Positions 35,483-46,470 of a stretch of 64,000 nucleotides of DNA are shown in pieces. The stretch spans positions 62,001 to 126,000 of the forward strand of contig VCMS01000069.1 in NCBI GenBank assembly GCA_022539475.1. The letters are read 5' to 3'. The DNA comes from Gracilaria domingensis (taxonomy: Eukaryota; Rhodophyta; Florideophyceae; Gracilariales; Gracilariaceae). The translations under genes were made by a program, and so were the position numbers. The notes under the pieces were generated by a model. That model saw only the letters and a list, made by a program, of their open reading frames with translations. It had not been told where the DNA came from and made no database searches. The stretch's first letter is position 1, and every line of letters begins with the position of its first letter.

Positions 35483-37426
35483 ATGCCCGGCTCACAAGAT
35501 GGGTTCCTTCGCAAGCTGCCAAAGCTCAAGGTTCCCAACGACTATATCGTATGGAGTCGTCGTCTTTTGGCCCGCCAACGACGAGACGACGCATTTTTCT
35601 CTGGTTTGGACCCTCACCTCAAAGGGTTCACTCCCACTAACCGCAATGTGAGATCCTGGTTCGAGAAGTCAGTTAAAGCCAGAAGCACTATTACCTTGTG
35701 CCTTGGTGACCCGGCTCTGGCTCTCGTCCGCACCTTCGTTGAAGACGACAAGCGGACTGCCAAGAATCTCTGGGATGAACTGCAACGCATCTAAACCATC
35801 TCAAACGCGCAGGCCGTCCAAAACATCCGCCACCGACTAGACATCCTCATGTACAAGGACGACGAAGATTGGAACCAGAATGTGTCTAAGTTCTTTGCCA
35901 TCGTCGGTGACCTTGCTACCTTCGACGAAGAGTTGTAAGAGAAAGAAAAGTTATCAAAACTCATTCGAAGCCTTCCGAACTCTTTCGCTCCCTTGGCCTC
36001 GATGTCTAACCTTACAGAAGCTGGCTTTGACGCGATCATTAATGGAGTCGAAGCTGAAGTGGCACGCCGAAAGAACCCAAATAACCTTCAAAGCTCTACT
36101 GCTCCTTCCCCTCCATCTACTTCCACGAAACCCCAGGCCAATACAGCTCGGAGCAATGGTCGGTAGCGACGCAACCGGCGTGAAAAATATTCTATCATCA
36201 AGGATCGCGACGATAGCAACTGCTACTATTGCGTTTGTCGTGGTCACTACGCCCGAGATTGCTACAAACGGAAGCGCTACTTCGGGAACAGTAGCAACAA
36301 CTCTCGGAACCAGTCTACCGAAAACCAACAACATCGCAACCGCTCGAACAACGGCTACAATCGATCTTCTTAGAACCACCTAGGAGGTCAACGCCAATCA
36401 AACTGGAACTCTGACTTTGCACCAATGCGGATGGAAATTTTAATTACAACTCCAACCCACGCTTATATGTGGTGCAAATGCGTGATGATACACCTCCTTT
36501 ACCTGGCTTCCATTGCAGAATGGAAAGGTATCGGAGTAACAACGCATTACTCTCACAACTCAAAGTTGACTCCGCCTATATCGATTCAGGGGCTACTCAC
36601 CACTTCTTCCATTCACGAAAGTCACTCATCCGCTACGAGCGAATTGACATCGAGCTCGTTCAAGCCGCTTCTGGCACGGCTCGTCGTGTTGGAAAGGGCC
36701 ATGTTTGGATTTCTTTGAATAGCGGTACAGTCGTGGAGGCGTACCATGCTCCAGAATTTGAGTCGAACATTCTTTCAGTAGGTGTACAAGGTGCAGACTT
36801 CGTGGTGATGTTGACTTCAACTCTGCGCCCTTTCAATGGCTGCTTCATTATGGATCCTAATCGCGCATCTAAGGTGATCTGGGAAACTCCAATCCACCAA
36901 GGGCTCTCCATCATGGACCTTAGTGATATCGAGAAACAGGTCATGGTGGTGAACGCCGGTGACAACAACCAAAGACTTGCTTTGTAATGGCCTGGACGCA
37001 CTCGTCACCTACATCCAACCAGTTACCAGCATCTATCCAAAAAATTGGACTCTGTTCCCTACTTCCAACCGTCCATCCTCGAGTCCTTGACCTGCGTCCC
37101 ATGTCTCACCGTCAAGATGAAGCGCAACCCGCTGATGACCAGGCCACGGTCGGTCTCCACTTCAAGTCCGTTGGAGCTCATTCATATGGACCTGAAGGGC
37201 AAGATCTCGCTTTCTCTCTCTGGCGCTCTCTACGCTATGGCCGGTCCGGACGACTACACCTCAAAGTCGGACGTGCTCTTTCTCATGGAGAAGATAGGCG
37301 CATCTGTCCGGAAGAACATTGAATGGAATAAGCGCCGCTCAGAACTCGAGCTCAACTACTCGTTTCGACTCAAAAATGTTCGCCTGGACGGGGCAGGTGA
37401 ACACGACAGCAACGAGTTGGACGTAA
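35483..37426 (+). mobile_element. Ty1/copia element, 5' part (fossil), cut by a gypsy element
   Basis: Gag from the ATG at 35483 (LKVPNDYIVWSRRLLARQRR, helices to about 36080). A zinc knuckle follows (about 36215: CYYCVCRGHYARDCYK), then aspartic protease (about 36575: AYIDSGATHHFF, and APEFESNILSV) and the pre-integrase/integrase start (about 37090-37420: CVPCLTVKMKRNP, LELIHMDLKGKI). The sequence stops at 37426 where a gypsy LTR begins, and the rest of copia pol is not found on the far side. It is a different family from the 28-33 kb copia, old, with a few interruptions. Confidence 0.85.
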
Positions 37427-37584
37427 TGGCTAGAAACGCCAGAGGAGTAGCTAGTAAGGCAATAGTAAGGCGACAAAATGTTTAGAATTAATCGTGCGAT
37501 AGAGTAGAAATTAGAAATGCGTAGAAATGATTTCTACGATTCGCTACCCTCAAAGAAAAGCTAGAATCGAGGGTAACAATCGTC

Positions 37585-37592
37585 TATATAAG
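37585..37592 (+). promoter_or_regulatory. TATA box in the 5' LTR
   Basis: TATATAAG, about 160 bp into the LTR, the usual place for the U3 promoter. The same motif is at 45659-45666 in the 3' LTR. Confidence 0.7.
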
Positions 37593-37854
37593 CAGGGTGG
37601 CATTTGAGTTGACCCTTCTTCGGTCCTCTCCAACCACCCACCACCCACCACACCCCCACATAAACAGCAACACCTGCTGGTCAGCCTTCGCCTCAACTTT
37701 TCCTTTCTTCTCCCTTTTAGTGTGGTGGGCTTCCCTCAATTGTTATCCACCCCCCTCTTGGCCACTTGGTGGTTCTGGCCTTTCCTTTTTTTCCTTTTTT
37801 TCTTATCCTTCGCCTACCTCTGGGGATTGGCTCCCATTCTTTTTTTTTATTATT

Positions 37855-38031
37855 TCGAGCTCGTGTCTGAAGTTTGACACGGACTTTTGCCGAGTGAAGT
37901 CGAGCTGTGTCTGAAGTTTGGCACGGGCTTTAGACGTTTGGTTTCGAATCTGTGTCTGGAGTTTGACGCAGATTTTAGCCGAATTATTTCGAGTCCTCGT
38001 CTGGAGTTGGCGTGGGCTTTAGCCGTTTTTA
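37855..38031. repeat. Four tandem units of about 45 bp inside the 5' LTR
   Basis: Each unit starts TCGA and contains GTCTG(A/G)AGTT(T)G. They start at about 37855, 37900, 37944 and 37989 and have diverged from one another. The same array is at 45929-46105. Confidence 0.8.
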
Positions 38032-38137
38032 TTTGTTGTTTATTTTATTGTGCACATCTGCACATTGCCATTAATTTGGCTGGTACCCCCTGGCACTTCC
38101 GTTGGGTTTATCACCACCCGCGTCATTCCGTTCAAAA

Positions 38138-39154
38138 ATGACGTCCACATGGTACCCCCAGCATGGCGCCCCGCCGCGTGAAGCTAATATGTCATTCAAC
38201 GGGTCTTCCACTGACATTAGGAAGTTCCTGTTTTATTTCGAGAATGTTGCTACTTCTGGCATGGATGACGCTGATAGAGTTATGAGGCTTCTTGTTTACT
38301 TGGAAGGAGAAGCCTTCGACTTCTATTATGACAACTATGCCATGAATGGGTCTCTGACGACCGAGGCCCCTGATTACAATGGAGTGAAGCAAGCCCTCAT
38401 TGACCGTTTCCGGGCTGCTGAAGAACCGGAGGAGCAGATCCGTTGTGCCTTCACTGCTCGTCTGGACTACGGGGACCTTCTCGGTTCCCTGAAGAAGATG
38501 GACGCCTGCTTCGAGTTGACAGGGTTCAATGAGAAAGCGAAGTTTGGCCTTCTCCGTAATGCTGCTATGGAATATGCGGATTTGGCCCAGTTCGTGATCT
38601 TTCGCAGGGCTGACAGTTATGAAGCTCTTAAGCGTCTCTTCAAGTCCTTCGTTGCTGGAAGGAAAGCCCTGGGTTCCTATGGAGCATTGAGTGCGCTTCC
38701 GCCGCCCAAGCAAGTACTGCAGAGGGCGGGGAAGTCGAAGACTGCACGCCCGAGTGCAGCGCTACTAGAAGACAAAGTTGAGCGACTGGCTGAGCAATTG
38801 GCGGAGCTTCATCTCCTTATGAAGAAGAACCAGAGTGGCGGACCTCGGCAAGACAAGGATCAGACGTGTTCGTACTGTCAGCAACCGGGTCACTTCGCGA
38901 TTCGTTGTGAGTTGAACCTACAACGCAACACCCGTTGTGGTCGCTGCGGAAGGATGGGCCACTCCGCCGTGACTTGGTGGTCGAAGCCTAAGGCCGAAGG
39001 AGAACGCAATGTGTCATTTGAAGGCGTAAAGTCAGAGTCAGCCGCTGAGAGGGCCTTGAAAGAAAGAAATGCCCTCAGCAAGGCTGAGGAGAACCAAGTT
39101 TCAGTTGTTGTTAATGACTTCGATGATGAGGAAGTGGTAACTGCAACGAAGTGA
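38138..39154 (+). CDS. gag: gag of the gypsy element
   Basis: Structural polyprotein. The first ATG, at 38138, lies in the last 12 bases of the LTR and the reading runs through the primer-binding site. A second ATG at 38189 (MSFNGSS) is an alternative. The N-terminal two thirds is a helical capsid-like domain (IRKFLFYFENVA, LVYLEGEAFDFYYDNYA, ALIDRFRAAEEPEEQI). A zinc-knuckle region follows near 38870-38970 (CSYCQQPGHFAIRC, then CGRCGRMGHSA). Part of a fossil element. Confidence 0.85.
   Translation: MTSTWYPQHGAPPREANMSFNGSSTDIRKFLFYFENVATSGMDDADRVMRLLVYLEGEAFDFYYDNYAMNGSLTTEAPDYNGVKQALIDRFRAAEEPEEQIRCAFTARLDYGDLLGSLKKMDACFELTGFNEKAKFGLLRNAAMEYADLAQFVIFRRADSYEALKRLFKSFVAGRKALGSYGALSALPPPKQVLQRAGKSKTARPSAALLEDKVERLAEQLAELHLLMKKNQSGGPRQDKDQTCSYCQQPGHFAIRCELNLQRNTRCGRCGRMGHSAVTWWSKPKAEGERNVSFEGVKSESAAERALKERNALSKAEENQVSVVVNDFDDEEVVTATK
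38150..38167 (+). other. Primer-binding site
   Basis: TGGTACCCCCAGCATGGC follows the LTR CA directly. TGG is the complement of a tRNA 3' CCA end, as expected for minus-strand priming. The tRNA species was not identified. Confidence 0.6.
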
Positions 39155-39190
39155 GATGCGGATGGTGCTCCTCTACCGAAGCAGCCGCGT

Positions 39191-40690
39191 ATGGATGCGT
39201 TACCCGGTATCTCACCAGTGATGTTTCCACAGAACCAAGGCGTTAGACCGGCCCCTAAGCCTCCAGCGGGAAGCTCAAAGTCCAGTTCTAAGCCGCGTAA
39301 GGCGACGGCCGCGAAATCAAAGGCCAAGCCTAGGAAGATCAAGATCCAGGAGCATATCGGCAAGTACAACGTCTACGAGGAACTTGCCAAAGCCCCGTCG
39401 GGTATTACCTTCGGACAGTTGGCCCGTGGCGATGCCGACGAAGCGAAGAAGGATCTACGAAGAATACTATCTGGCAGCTTCAGTGGAAAGAAAGTTGCTT
39501 TTGCTCAAGCTCCGGCACTACCACCGGCGCTAAAGGTTGTCAATGTGGCCGTGTATGGAACGATTGCACAGGCATTGTTGGATTCGGGAGCGATCCCTAA
39601 TCTGATGTCGACGGGCCTTGGTCATAGGCTCTCACTCGAGCTGAAGCCTTCAAACAGGAGGATAATCGTTGCAGACGGTACGAAGTCTCTGGTTCGAGGA
39701 AGCCTGCAGAACATCCCCGTGGTCTTCGGAACCCTCCGAGTACCGCTCGACTTCTTGTTTGTTGAGAATCCTCCTTTCCATGTAATCATTGGATGCCCGG
39801 CTTTGGAATCTCTTCAAGCTTGTCTGGACTTCGGTACACAGCAAGTGTCCATGCAGTTTGACGGACATTCAGCTTTTTTACCACTTGACCATCATCGACC
39901 TAGTCTGGAGCTAATTGATGACGCCGTTCAAACCGACAGCGAAGATTTCACGTCGGCTGCCGAGTCTCTTTTCTCTGACAGTGAAGGGGAAGAGGACGAA
40001 GAAAATGAAATCTCCTTATCTAGAGGCAAGCCGAACACTTCCGCTTACGCCTTGGCTACAATGGGTGATGGGGAAGTCCCAGCCTCTGGGCAGGGCGCTT
40101 CAGATGCATTTCTAGAACAGGACGCAGTGGAACTTATTGCAGAACTCAATGTCACTGAAAATCAACGCGAGCCGGTTGTTCCTCAGTCTCAAAGGATGGA
40201 CGAAGAGCGACGCAGGTTCGAAGATACCGAGAGTGACGAGAGTTCAAGTGAAGAAGATGAAGAAGGCTCTCCTCCACCTGAGGAAACCCTCGTGCTCCCG
40301 ATAAGGAGTGATGTTGTCTTGCTCCGGCCTGAAGACCCCGATCGTAGCCCGGGCTATCTAATCTTCCGTGTGTACCGCCGCTACCTTGAGCTGGCTCCAG
40401 GAGATCCTATTCATCCTCACGTTACTGAGTTACCATATGGCGAGATGGGTGTCCTGGAACTCGACCGTCGAGCGCAGCAGGTGGTTCGCTTTGGTGAAGG
40501 ATGGCCGATCCCAGAGGCCAGTGTTGAGGAAACTGCTGCCCAGCCAGCTGGAGCCGAAGCGACTGAAGAGCACGTTACCTATGTGGGAATTGAAGATTTT
40601 GAGGATTGTCTGGAGGGTCGAGTGATCAGCTTCGGAAACCTCCCTATGCACGATACGTTCGATGATCACCCCCCGAATTCTTCATAATTC
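39191..40690 (+). CDS. Protease region of the gypsy element
   Basis: Same frame as gag. A Lys/Ser-rich head leads to a retropepsin-like aspartic protease at about 39540-39870, with active-site triplet DSG in ALLDSGAIPNLM, then RRIIVADGTKSLV and HVIIGCPALESL. A long acidic, Ser-rich extension follows (about 39910-40300). It lies between gag and RT as in other gypsy elements. Confidence 0.85.
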
Positions 40691-40939
40691 CAGAGCTTCT
40701 CCACCGACAGCAGCGTCCAGCAATACGCTGCTGGCAGTGTACTGTTGACGAAAGCGGGGGCGCTGAAGAAGATGTTACGAATGAAGATTATGAAGATGAA
40801 GCTTATGAAGCAGAAGATGAAGATGAAGATGAAGATGAAGCCGATGATGAAGATGAGAATTCTTCTCCAGAAGAAGTTGAGAAATCTGGTACACCGCTTT
40901 ATCGTGACCCTGTCCTGAATATACCCATCAAGGACGAGG

Positions 40940-42840
40940 TGAAACTGCTACCACTGGAAGAGGGTGAGCTCGTTAGCAACTTTCTATTCGTACGCATGGA
41001 AATACGTTATCCTGTTTCTTCTCCTGCTCATCTACCCTACTTAGGCGTCCACAATATGCCTTTTGGCGGCATAGGACACCTGGAGGAGGAAGATGATGGT
41101 AGATACGTGATCGCGTTTGAGGAGGGCCTTCCGCAAGAAGAGTTCCAGCCTCAATTGGAATCCCAAGACGAGCGTTCCGGAGCTCAACCGGGACCTTCAC
41201 AGATAGAATGCACTCCTCGCGACCCACTTGCCACGCACGCTGACGAAAGTTCAGACGTTGGTCAGATGGTTCCTGAAGAGCGGGCTGAAGGTTACCAGAG
41301 TGATTCAGAAGAAGTATGCTTGACGCAAGCAATCAAGTACTCATTGTTGGATCATATTGCTAAAGATTCTAGGGGACGCACATTTGACAGGCGAGACTAC
41401 CATCCCGACACGGATCAGGAAGCGGTCATTTCGGAGAAGATATCTCACTTGCTTCCTCAAGCGCAGGAGCGGCTACGTACTACTCTACTTGATTTGGATG
41501 TCGTGGCCTGGTCATGGTACGATCTCCGCCCTTCGGATGTTCCCGTCACGCATGAGTTCTCCCTTACGGACGATACACCGATACATTCGCGAGTACGCCG
41601 CCTGCCGCCGAAACACGACGAGGTGGTTAGGAAAGAAGTCGATAAGATGTTGTCAGCCGGAATCATCAAGCTTTTTACGTCCCCTTGGTCCTTCCCAGTC
41701 GTCATAGCGACCAAGAAAGATGAGAAACCGAGGTTCTGCGTAGACTACAGGCCTCTGAATAAGATCATAAAGGCTGATCGCTGGCCACTCCCTCACATGG
41801 ACCAGATCTTTGATGACTTGCGAGGCGCCAGCTATTTCACCACTCTCGACCTGTTCTCTGGCTATTGGCAGATCCGGATGTCGCCTAAATGCAAGGAAAT
41901 GACCACTTTTGTCTGCAGGCAGGGCACGTACGAGTTCGAAGTCATGCCTTTTGGTCTCAAGAATGCACCTTCTACATTCCAGCGCATGATGGACTCAATT
42001 CTGAACCATTGTGAATACGCTTGCGTTTATGTGGACGAAGTGGTCATATACTCTAAGAGTTTTGAAGAGCATATAGAGCATGTGGAGGACGTCCTAAGAA
42101 CTATAGCGTCGCATGGGTTGAAGCTGAAGATTTCCAAGTGTTAGTTTGCACAACCTAGGATCAAGTTACTTGGGCGCGTCGTGGACGAAACTGGTGTCGC
42201 AGTAGACATGAGAAAGATCGACAAGATTCGAAACGCACCCGTCCCGACTACCGTCACCGAGTTGAGAAGCTTCCTGGGCCTTGCCGGTTATTACCGTCGG
42301 TTCATCACGCACTTTGCTGAGATTTCGTCGGTCTTGCATGCTCTACCTCGGGTAAGGAAAGACTCAAATTCACTGAGGAAATGCTCAAGGCCTTCAATGA
42401 GCTGAAGCAAAAGCTCACGAGTCCACCGGTGTTGGCATTCCCCGACTTTTACTCACCTTTCCGTGTGGAGACCGACGCTTCGTCGGTTGCGCTCGGAGCT
42501 GTCCTCACTCAAAGAAAGTCGGATGGAATGTATCACGCCGTGCAGTACGCAAGCAGGACCATGACAGCTGCGGAAAGAAAGTGCTTAGTATGTGAGAAAG
42601 AAGCCTTGGCTGTGATCTTCGCTTTGAAAGAGTTTAGGATGTATCTGCTTGGGTCTCAGCCTTTCCAGTTGGTCACGGACCATCAGGCTTTGAAGCATGC
42701 TTTCTGGAAGAAAGATATGCATGGCAGATTGGCAAGATGGTTAGACTTCCTGGCAGAATATGAGTTCGAGATCCTGTACACAGCAGGCAACAAGAACCAC
42801 GCCGCTGATTGCCTCTCTCGTTATGCCGCTGCGAAGGAGA
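40940..42840 (+). CDS. pol: Reverse transcriptase and RNase H of the gypsy element
   Basis: An acidic, low-complexity lead (Glu/Asp repeats near 40770-40860) comes first. Reverse transcriptase is at about 41600-42150: SPWSFPVVIATKK, FCVDYRPLNKI, TTLDLFSGYWQI, FEVMPFGLKNAPSTFQRMMD, and the catalytic loop VYVDEVVIYSKS. The connection (RSFLGLAGYYRRFI) precedes RNase H at about 42430-42830 (FRVETDASSVALGAVL, EKEALAVIFALKEF, LVTDHQALKH, NHAADCLSRY). Part of a fossil element. Confidence 0.9.
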
Positions 42841-42959
42841 AAGCGAAAGAGGAGGATACGGCGATGGTTGCTGCACCGATTACTGACACCTTTAGTGGGC
42901 TGGAACCGTACTATGCCAACATCGGAAGACATCTGAGCCAGATTCCAATTGACGAACCT

Positions 42960-44178
42960 AACACGAAGCTCAGAGCTGCCGTCAGGCGCAACTCGAAGAA
43001 GTTCACTGTCTGGAATGGGCGCCTCTACCGCCGTATTGGCACGTGGCTGAGAATTGTTCCTGATATAGCCAAAAGGACCCAAATCATCCGGAGCTTCCAT
43101 GATGACGTTGGACACTGGGACGTGGCAGCCACCATGAGGCATCTTTTGGACAGATTTTGGTGGCCTAATATGCGCGTTGAGGTCACCAAATATGTCAAGA
43201 GTTGCAATGGTTGTCAGTTCATGGGATCTTTTCTCTCCTACCGCGCCGGTCAGCAGGCTCCTCTCACTAATGTGTTTGACACATTTTCTATTGACTTTGC
43301 TGGACCTCTTCGGCCTACTAGTAGTGGAAACAGGTTTCTTCTGATCGGAGTGGAACACTTGACTGGATGGCCCATAGCCCTGGCTACAAGGAACGCGACT
43401 GCTTCAGAAGTTCTGAGATTTGTCCGACAAGAGATTGTCGGTTCTTTCGGGTACCCTCGGACGATCGTCTCTGATAACGCAAGCTCTTTCCTTGCAGCCA
43501 CCGTTCAGCAGTACATGAGAAAGCATGGCATCTCACTGAAGCCGGTGCTAGCATATGCTCCTGTCTCGAATGGACGCGCAGAAAGAATGGTCGGAACTAT
43601 TAAGAGAGCCATTGGAAAGATCGTCTATGAAAGAGGAATCAACTGGGACGAAGCACTACATGACGTGCTGTACGGATACAGGACTCGTAGGATGTCTGAG
43701 GGATACTCACCCTTTCAGCTTCTCTACGGGACCCGTCCTCGTATGCACCGTACGGACTTTCCTCCTCTGATCCCCGATGCCAGACGCGAATCGTCTCACG
43801 GAAGTGGAAGCATCTACCGTGGAAAGGGCCACTCGAGTCGACAGGCAAGTAGCGCGGCAGGATGACGAACGATATGGACACAGGTTCGCAGTTGGAGATC
43901 AGGTACTTGTCATGCGTGGTGAAGCCATGAATCGGTCGATCAAATGGCCTCCGTTTGTTACTATGTTCTGTGGCCCTTGTCGCATCATACGCGCTAGCCA
44001 TCCGCGTTACTACTTGATCTCCCCGCACCGCCGCATGTCCAGAAGAGATTTTCATGCAAGAAGGCTCAGGCTCTACCATGAGAGACGGGATAACCTAAGG
44101 ATTGAGGCCAATGACACTCAGGATGCTCTCGCTATGCCGATCTCCCAGGCGGAAATACTGGAGTGCTTTTGTCATTAA
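42960..44178 (+). CDS. pol: Integrase of the gypsy element
   Basis: HHCC zinc finger at about 43095-43215 (DDVGHWDVAATMRHLL ... KSCNGCQF). Catalytic core at about 43280-43590 with the three acidic positions in FSIDFAGP, TIVSDNASSF and GRAERMVGT. A C-terminal region (FAVGDQVLVMRGEAM, RIIRASHPRYYLI) reads to about 44178. No chromodomain is visible, unlike the 17-20 kb family. Confidence 0.9.
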
Positions 44179-44357
44179 GATTTCATTCACGTTTCAAGAA
44201 GAATCCTTTAGGAACTCTGTTAATTGAAGAAAACGGTAACATATTGAATTCCTTTCGAGAGATGGCAAGCCAAAAAATTTGACATGTAATTGCCATTGAA
44301 AAGATATTGGAGTACTAAGAAAAAATTGACACATATAGGAATCGGATTGAAAAGCTA

Positions 44358-44858
44358 ATGACAGATAGTTCCGCCTGGGTCTTTATGGACTACGAAGTCT
44401 ACAACAATGAAGTGAATTACTTGGAAGTGGAAGTCGGTGGAATCACCCTGCGTGACTGGCTCTCTCCGTTGGACTGTGAAGACTGGGAGAAGCACAAGAT
44501 TATTTGGAATTGTTTCCACTTGTGCCTTAGTGTGCACCACGTTTATGGCCAGTATATCACACGACGTTCTCACGAGATGCTCGGACGACTGGCACGTAGG
44601 CTACACCCCCAGATGGTGAGGCTTGGCGCCGACAGGACCATCTTTCTTCTCTATCACTACGTTGTTGGGAAGTATGGCCATCTACCGCCAGCAGCCACGC
44701 ATGAAGAGCAAGTAGTGGACTATATCAGGCTCATTGGTCAGCGAGAGGAGTTCATCGTCGACTTTGAGCCGGACCCGGACTACCCAGAGCCCCCATACCC
44801 ATTCCAGTACACTACTGAAGAGGTTTCTCGGAATGGGGCTTTAGAAACTACGATGTAA
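44358..44858 (+). CDS. Accessory ORF of the gypsy element, 166 codons, unknown
   Basis: Open from the ATG at 44358 (MTDSSAWVFMDYEVYNNEVN) to the stop at 44858, with no interruption. It is 180 bp after integrase and 640 bp before the 3' LTR, on the element's sense strand. The protein looks globular and mostly helical: IIWNCFHLCLSVHHVYGQYI, then LGRLARRLHPQMVRLGADR, then an acidic Pro-rich end (PDPDYPEPPYPF). No signal peptide, transmembrane segment or glycosylation cluster is seen, so it is not envelope-like. No family is recognised. It occupies the place where other LTR elements carry an extra gene. Confidence 0.7.
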   Translation: MTDSSAWVFMDYEVYNNEVNYLEVEVGGITLRDWLSPLDCEDWEKHKIIWNCFHLCLSVHHVYGQYITRRSHEMLGRLARRLHPQMVRLGADRTIFLLYHYVVGKYGHLPPAATHEEQVVDYIRLIGQREEFIVDFEPDPDYPEPPYPFQYTTEEVSRNGALETTM

Positions 44859-45133
44859 GAAGATTCATCGGTCGCCCAGGCGAAGCGACCGCTGAGTGGG
44901 GGAGTGTGTGAAGCAGTGTAAAAAACGTGAAAGCGTTTATTCAAGCAGACGGGCCTCTAGGCCACGAATGCAACGACGATGACATGACGAAGGTTGAGAA
45001 GAGTTGGCGCTGGCCGAAGTGACTGCGAGATTGTTTTAAGATATCGCTTTAATATACACGTGCAACCAAGTTCTACCGAGAGTGACGAGACGTCACGCAA
45101 GTCGCCGTGCAACCTCGAGTGCAGACACGGAAC

Positions 45134-45256
45134 TAAGCACTCTCAGCAACGGTAAGCACTCTCAGCAACGGTAAGCACGGTAGGCACTCTCAGCAACGGT
45201 AAGCACGGTAGGCACTCTCAGCAACGGTAAGCACGGTAAGCACTCTCAGCACAGTA
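45134..45256. repeat. Tandem repeat upstream of the 3' LTR
   Basis: Five units built on AAGCACTCTCAGCAACGGT (19 bp), two of them extended to 28 bp by AAGCACGGTAGG. They lie between the accessory ORF and the 3' LTR. Confidence 0.85.
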
Positions 45257-45500
45257 AGCAGAACGGACAATGCAACTCGTGAAGACGGAGCAATCCAACA
45301 CGAGCAATACGTAGATATAACGGGAGTGTTGGGTAGAAATGTCTGGTGCTTCTAGAACACTCCCACAGAAATCTTAATTGGACGAAGAAATTATTTTTCT
45401 CTCAGATTCTCTTGAGATCGTTCTGGGGAAAATATCTCGGGGCTCGCGACGTGGAGAAATTGTGTGGAACCTTCTAAACAGCTCGTCGGAAGGCTTTGAA

Positions 45501-46223
45501 TGGCTAGAAACGCCAGAGGAGGAGCTAGTAAGGCAATCGTAAGGCGACAAAATGTTTAGAATTAATCTTGCGATAGAGTAGAAATTAGAAATGCGTAGAA
45601 ATGATTTCTACGATTCGCTACCCTCAAAGAAAAGCTAGAATCGAGGGTAACAATCGTCTATATAAGCAGGGTGGCATTCGAGTTGACCCTTCTTTGGTCC
45701 TCTCCAACCACCCACCACCCACCACACCCCCACATAAACAGCAACACCTGCTGGTCAGCCTTCGCCTCAACTTTTCCTTTCTTCTCCCTTTTAGTGTGGT
45801 GGGCTTCCCTCAATCGTTATCCACCCCCCTCTTGGCCACTTGGTGGTTCTGGCCTTTCCTCTTTTTCCTTTTTTTCTTATCCTTCGCCTACCTCTGGGGA
45901 TTGGCTCCCATTCTTTCTTTTTATTATTTCGAGCTCGTGTCTGCAGTTTGACACGGACTTTTGCCGAGTGAAGTCGAGCTGTGTCTGAAGTTTGGCACGG
46001 GCTTTAGACGTTTGGTTTCGAATCTGTGTCTGGAGTTTGACGCAGATTTTAGCCGAACTATTTCGAGTCCTCGTCTGGAGTTGGCGTGGGCTTTAGCCGT
46101 TTTTATTTGTTGTTTATTTTATTGTGCACATCTGCACATTGCCATTAATTTGGCTGGTACCCCCTGGCACTTCCGTTGGGTTTATCACCACCCGCGTCAT
46201 TCCGTTCAAAAATGACGTCCACA
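45501..46223 (+). repeat. 3' LTR of the gypsy element
   Basis: Partner of 37427-38149, same length (723 bp), about ten differences by eye. TATA box at 45659-45666; tandem array at 45929-46105. Confidence 0.95.
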
Positions 46224-46470
46224 GTATGGGTGAGAGCATGAGGTAAAATGATACTGTTAACATTCTTACCTGTAAACGTAAGGGAAAGCTCTCTCACTGC
46301 TCGGTTGGGGCAACAAGGCAACAAATCGTTACGAATGTAGAAAGAATACCCCGATCCGGGAATATTATCTTTAGTTCGCAAGCTCTTCTCAAGGGTAAAC
46401 AATCTGAGAATGTCAGCAGCTGCTCTGATCTTTGTAACGTAGCATTGAAGCATGCCAGTGATATTTTGCA

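Larger units (their letters stand above)
37427..38149 (+). repeat. 5' LTR of the gypsy element
   Basis: Begins TGGCTAGAAACGCC and ends GACGTCCACA (TG...CA). It carries a TATA box, a pyrimidine-rich stretch and four about 45-bp tandem units near its 3' end. It matches 45501-46223 throughout. Confidence 0.95.
37427..46223 (+). mobile_element. Ty3/gypsy LTR retrotransposon, structurally complete (fossil)
   Basis: An 8.8-kb element bounded by two 723-bp LTRs, with gag, protease, reverse transcriptase, RNase H and integrase in gypsy order. It has an extra ORF between integrase and the 3' LTR. By eye the LTRs differ at about ten positions (98-99% identity), making this by far the youngest element here. 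Its coding part still has a small number of interruptions. It starts inside a copia integrase on the left but faces unrelated sequence on the right, and only GTA is shared at the two edges, so there is no clean target-site duplication. Confidence 0.95.

Noticed and set aside
38192-38713. 173-codon frame antisense to gypsy gag
   Set aside because: Shadow of gag codon structure; no motif.
44358-44858. Envelope gene
   Set aside because: No signal peptide, transmembrane helix, glycosylation cluster or cleavage-type site in the protein.
45134-45256. CRISPR-like array
   Set aside because: Simple tandem repeat inside a retrotransposon; no unique spacers.
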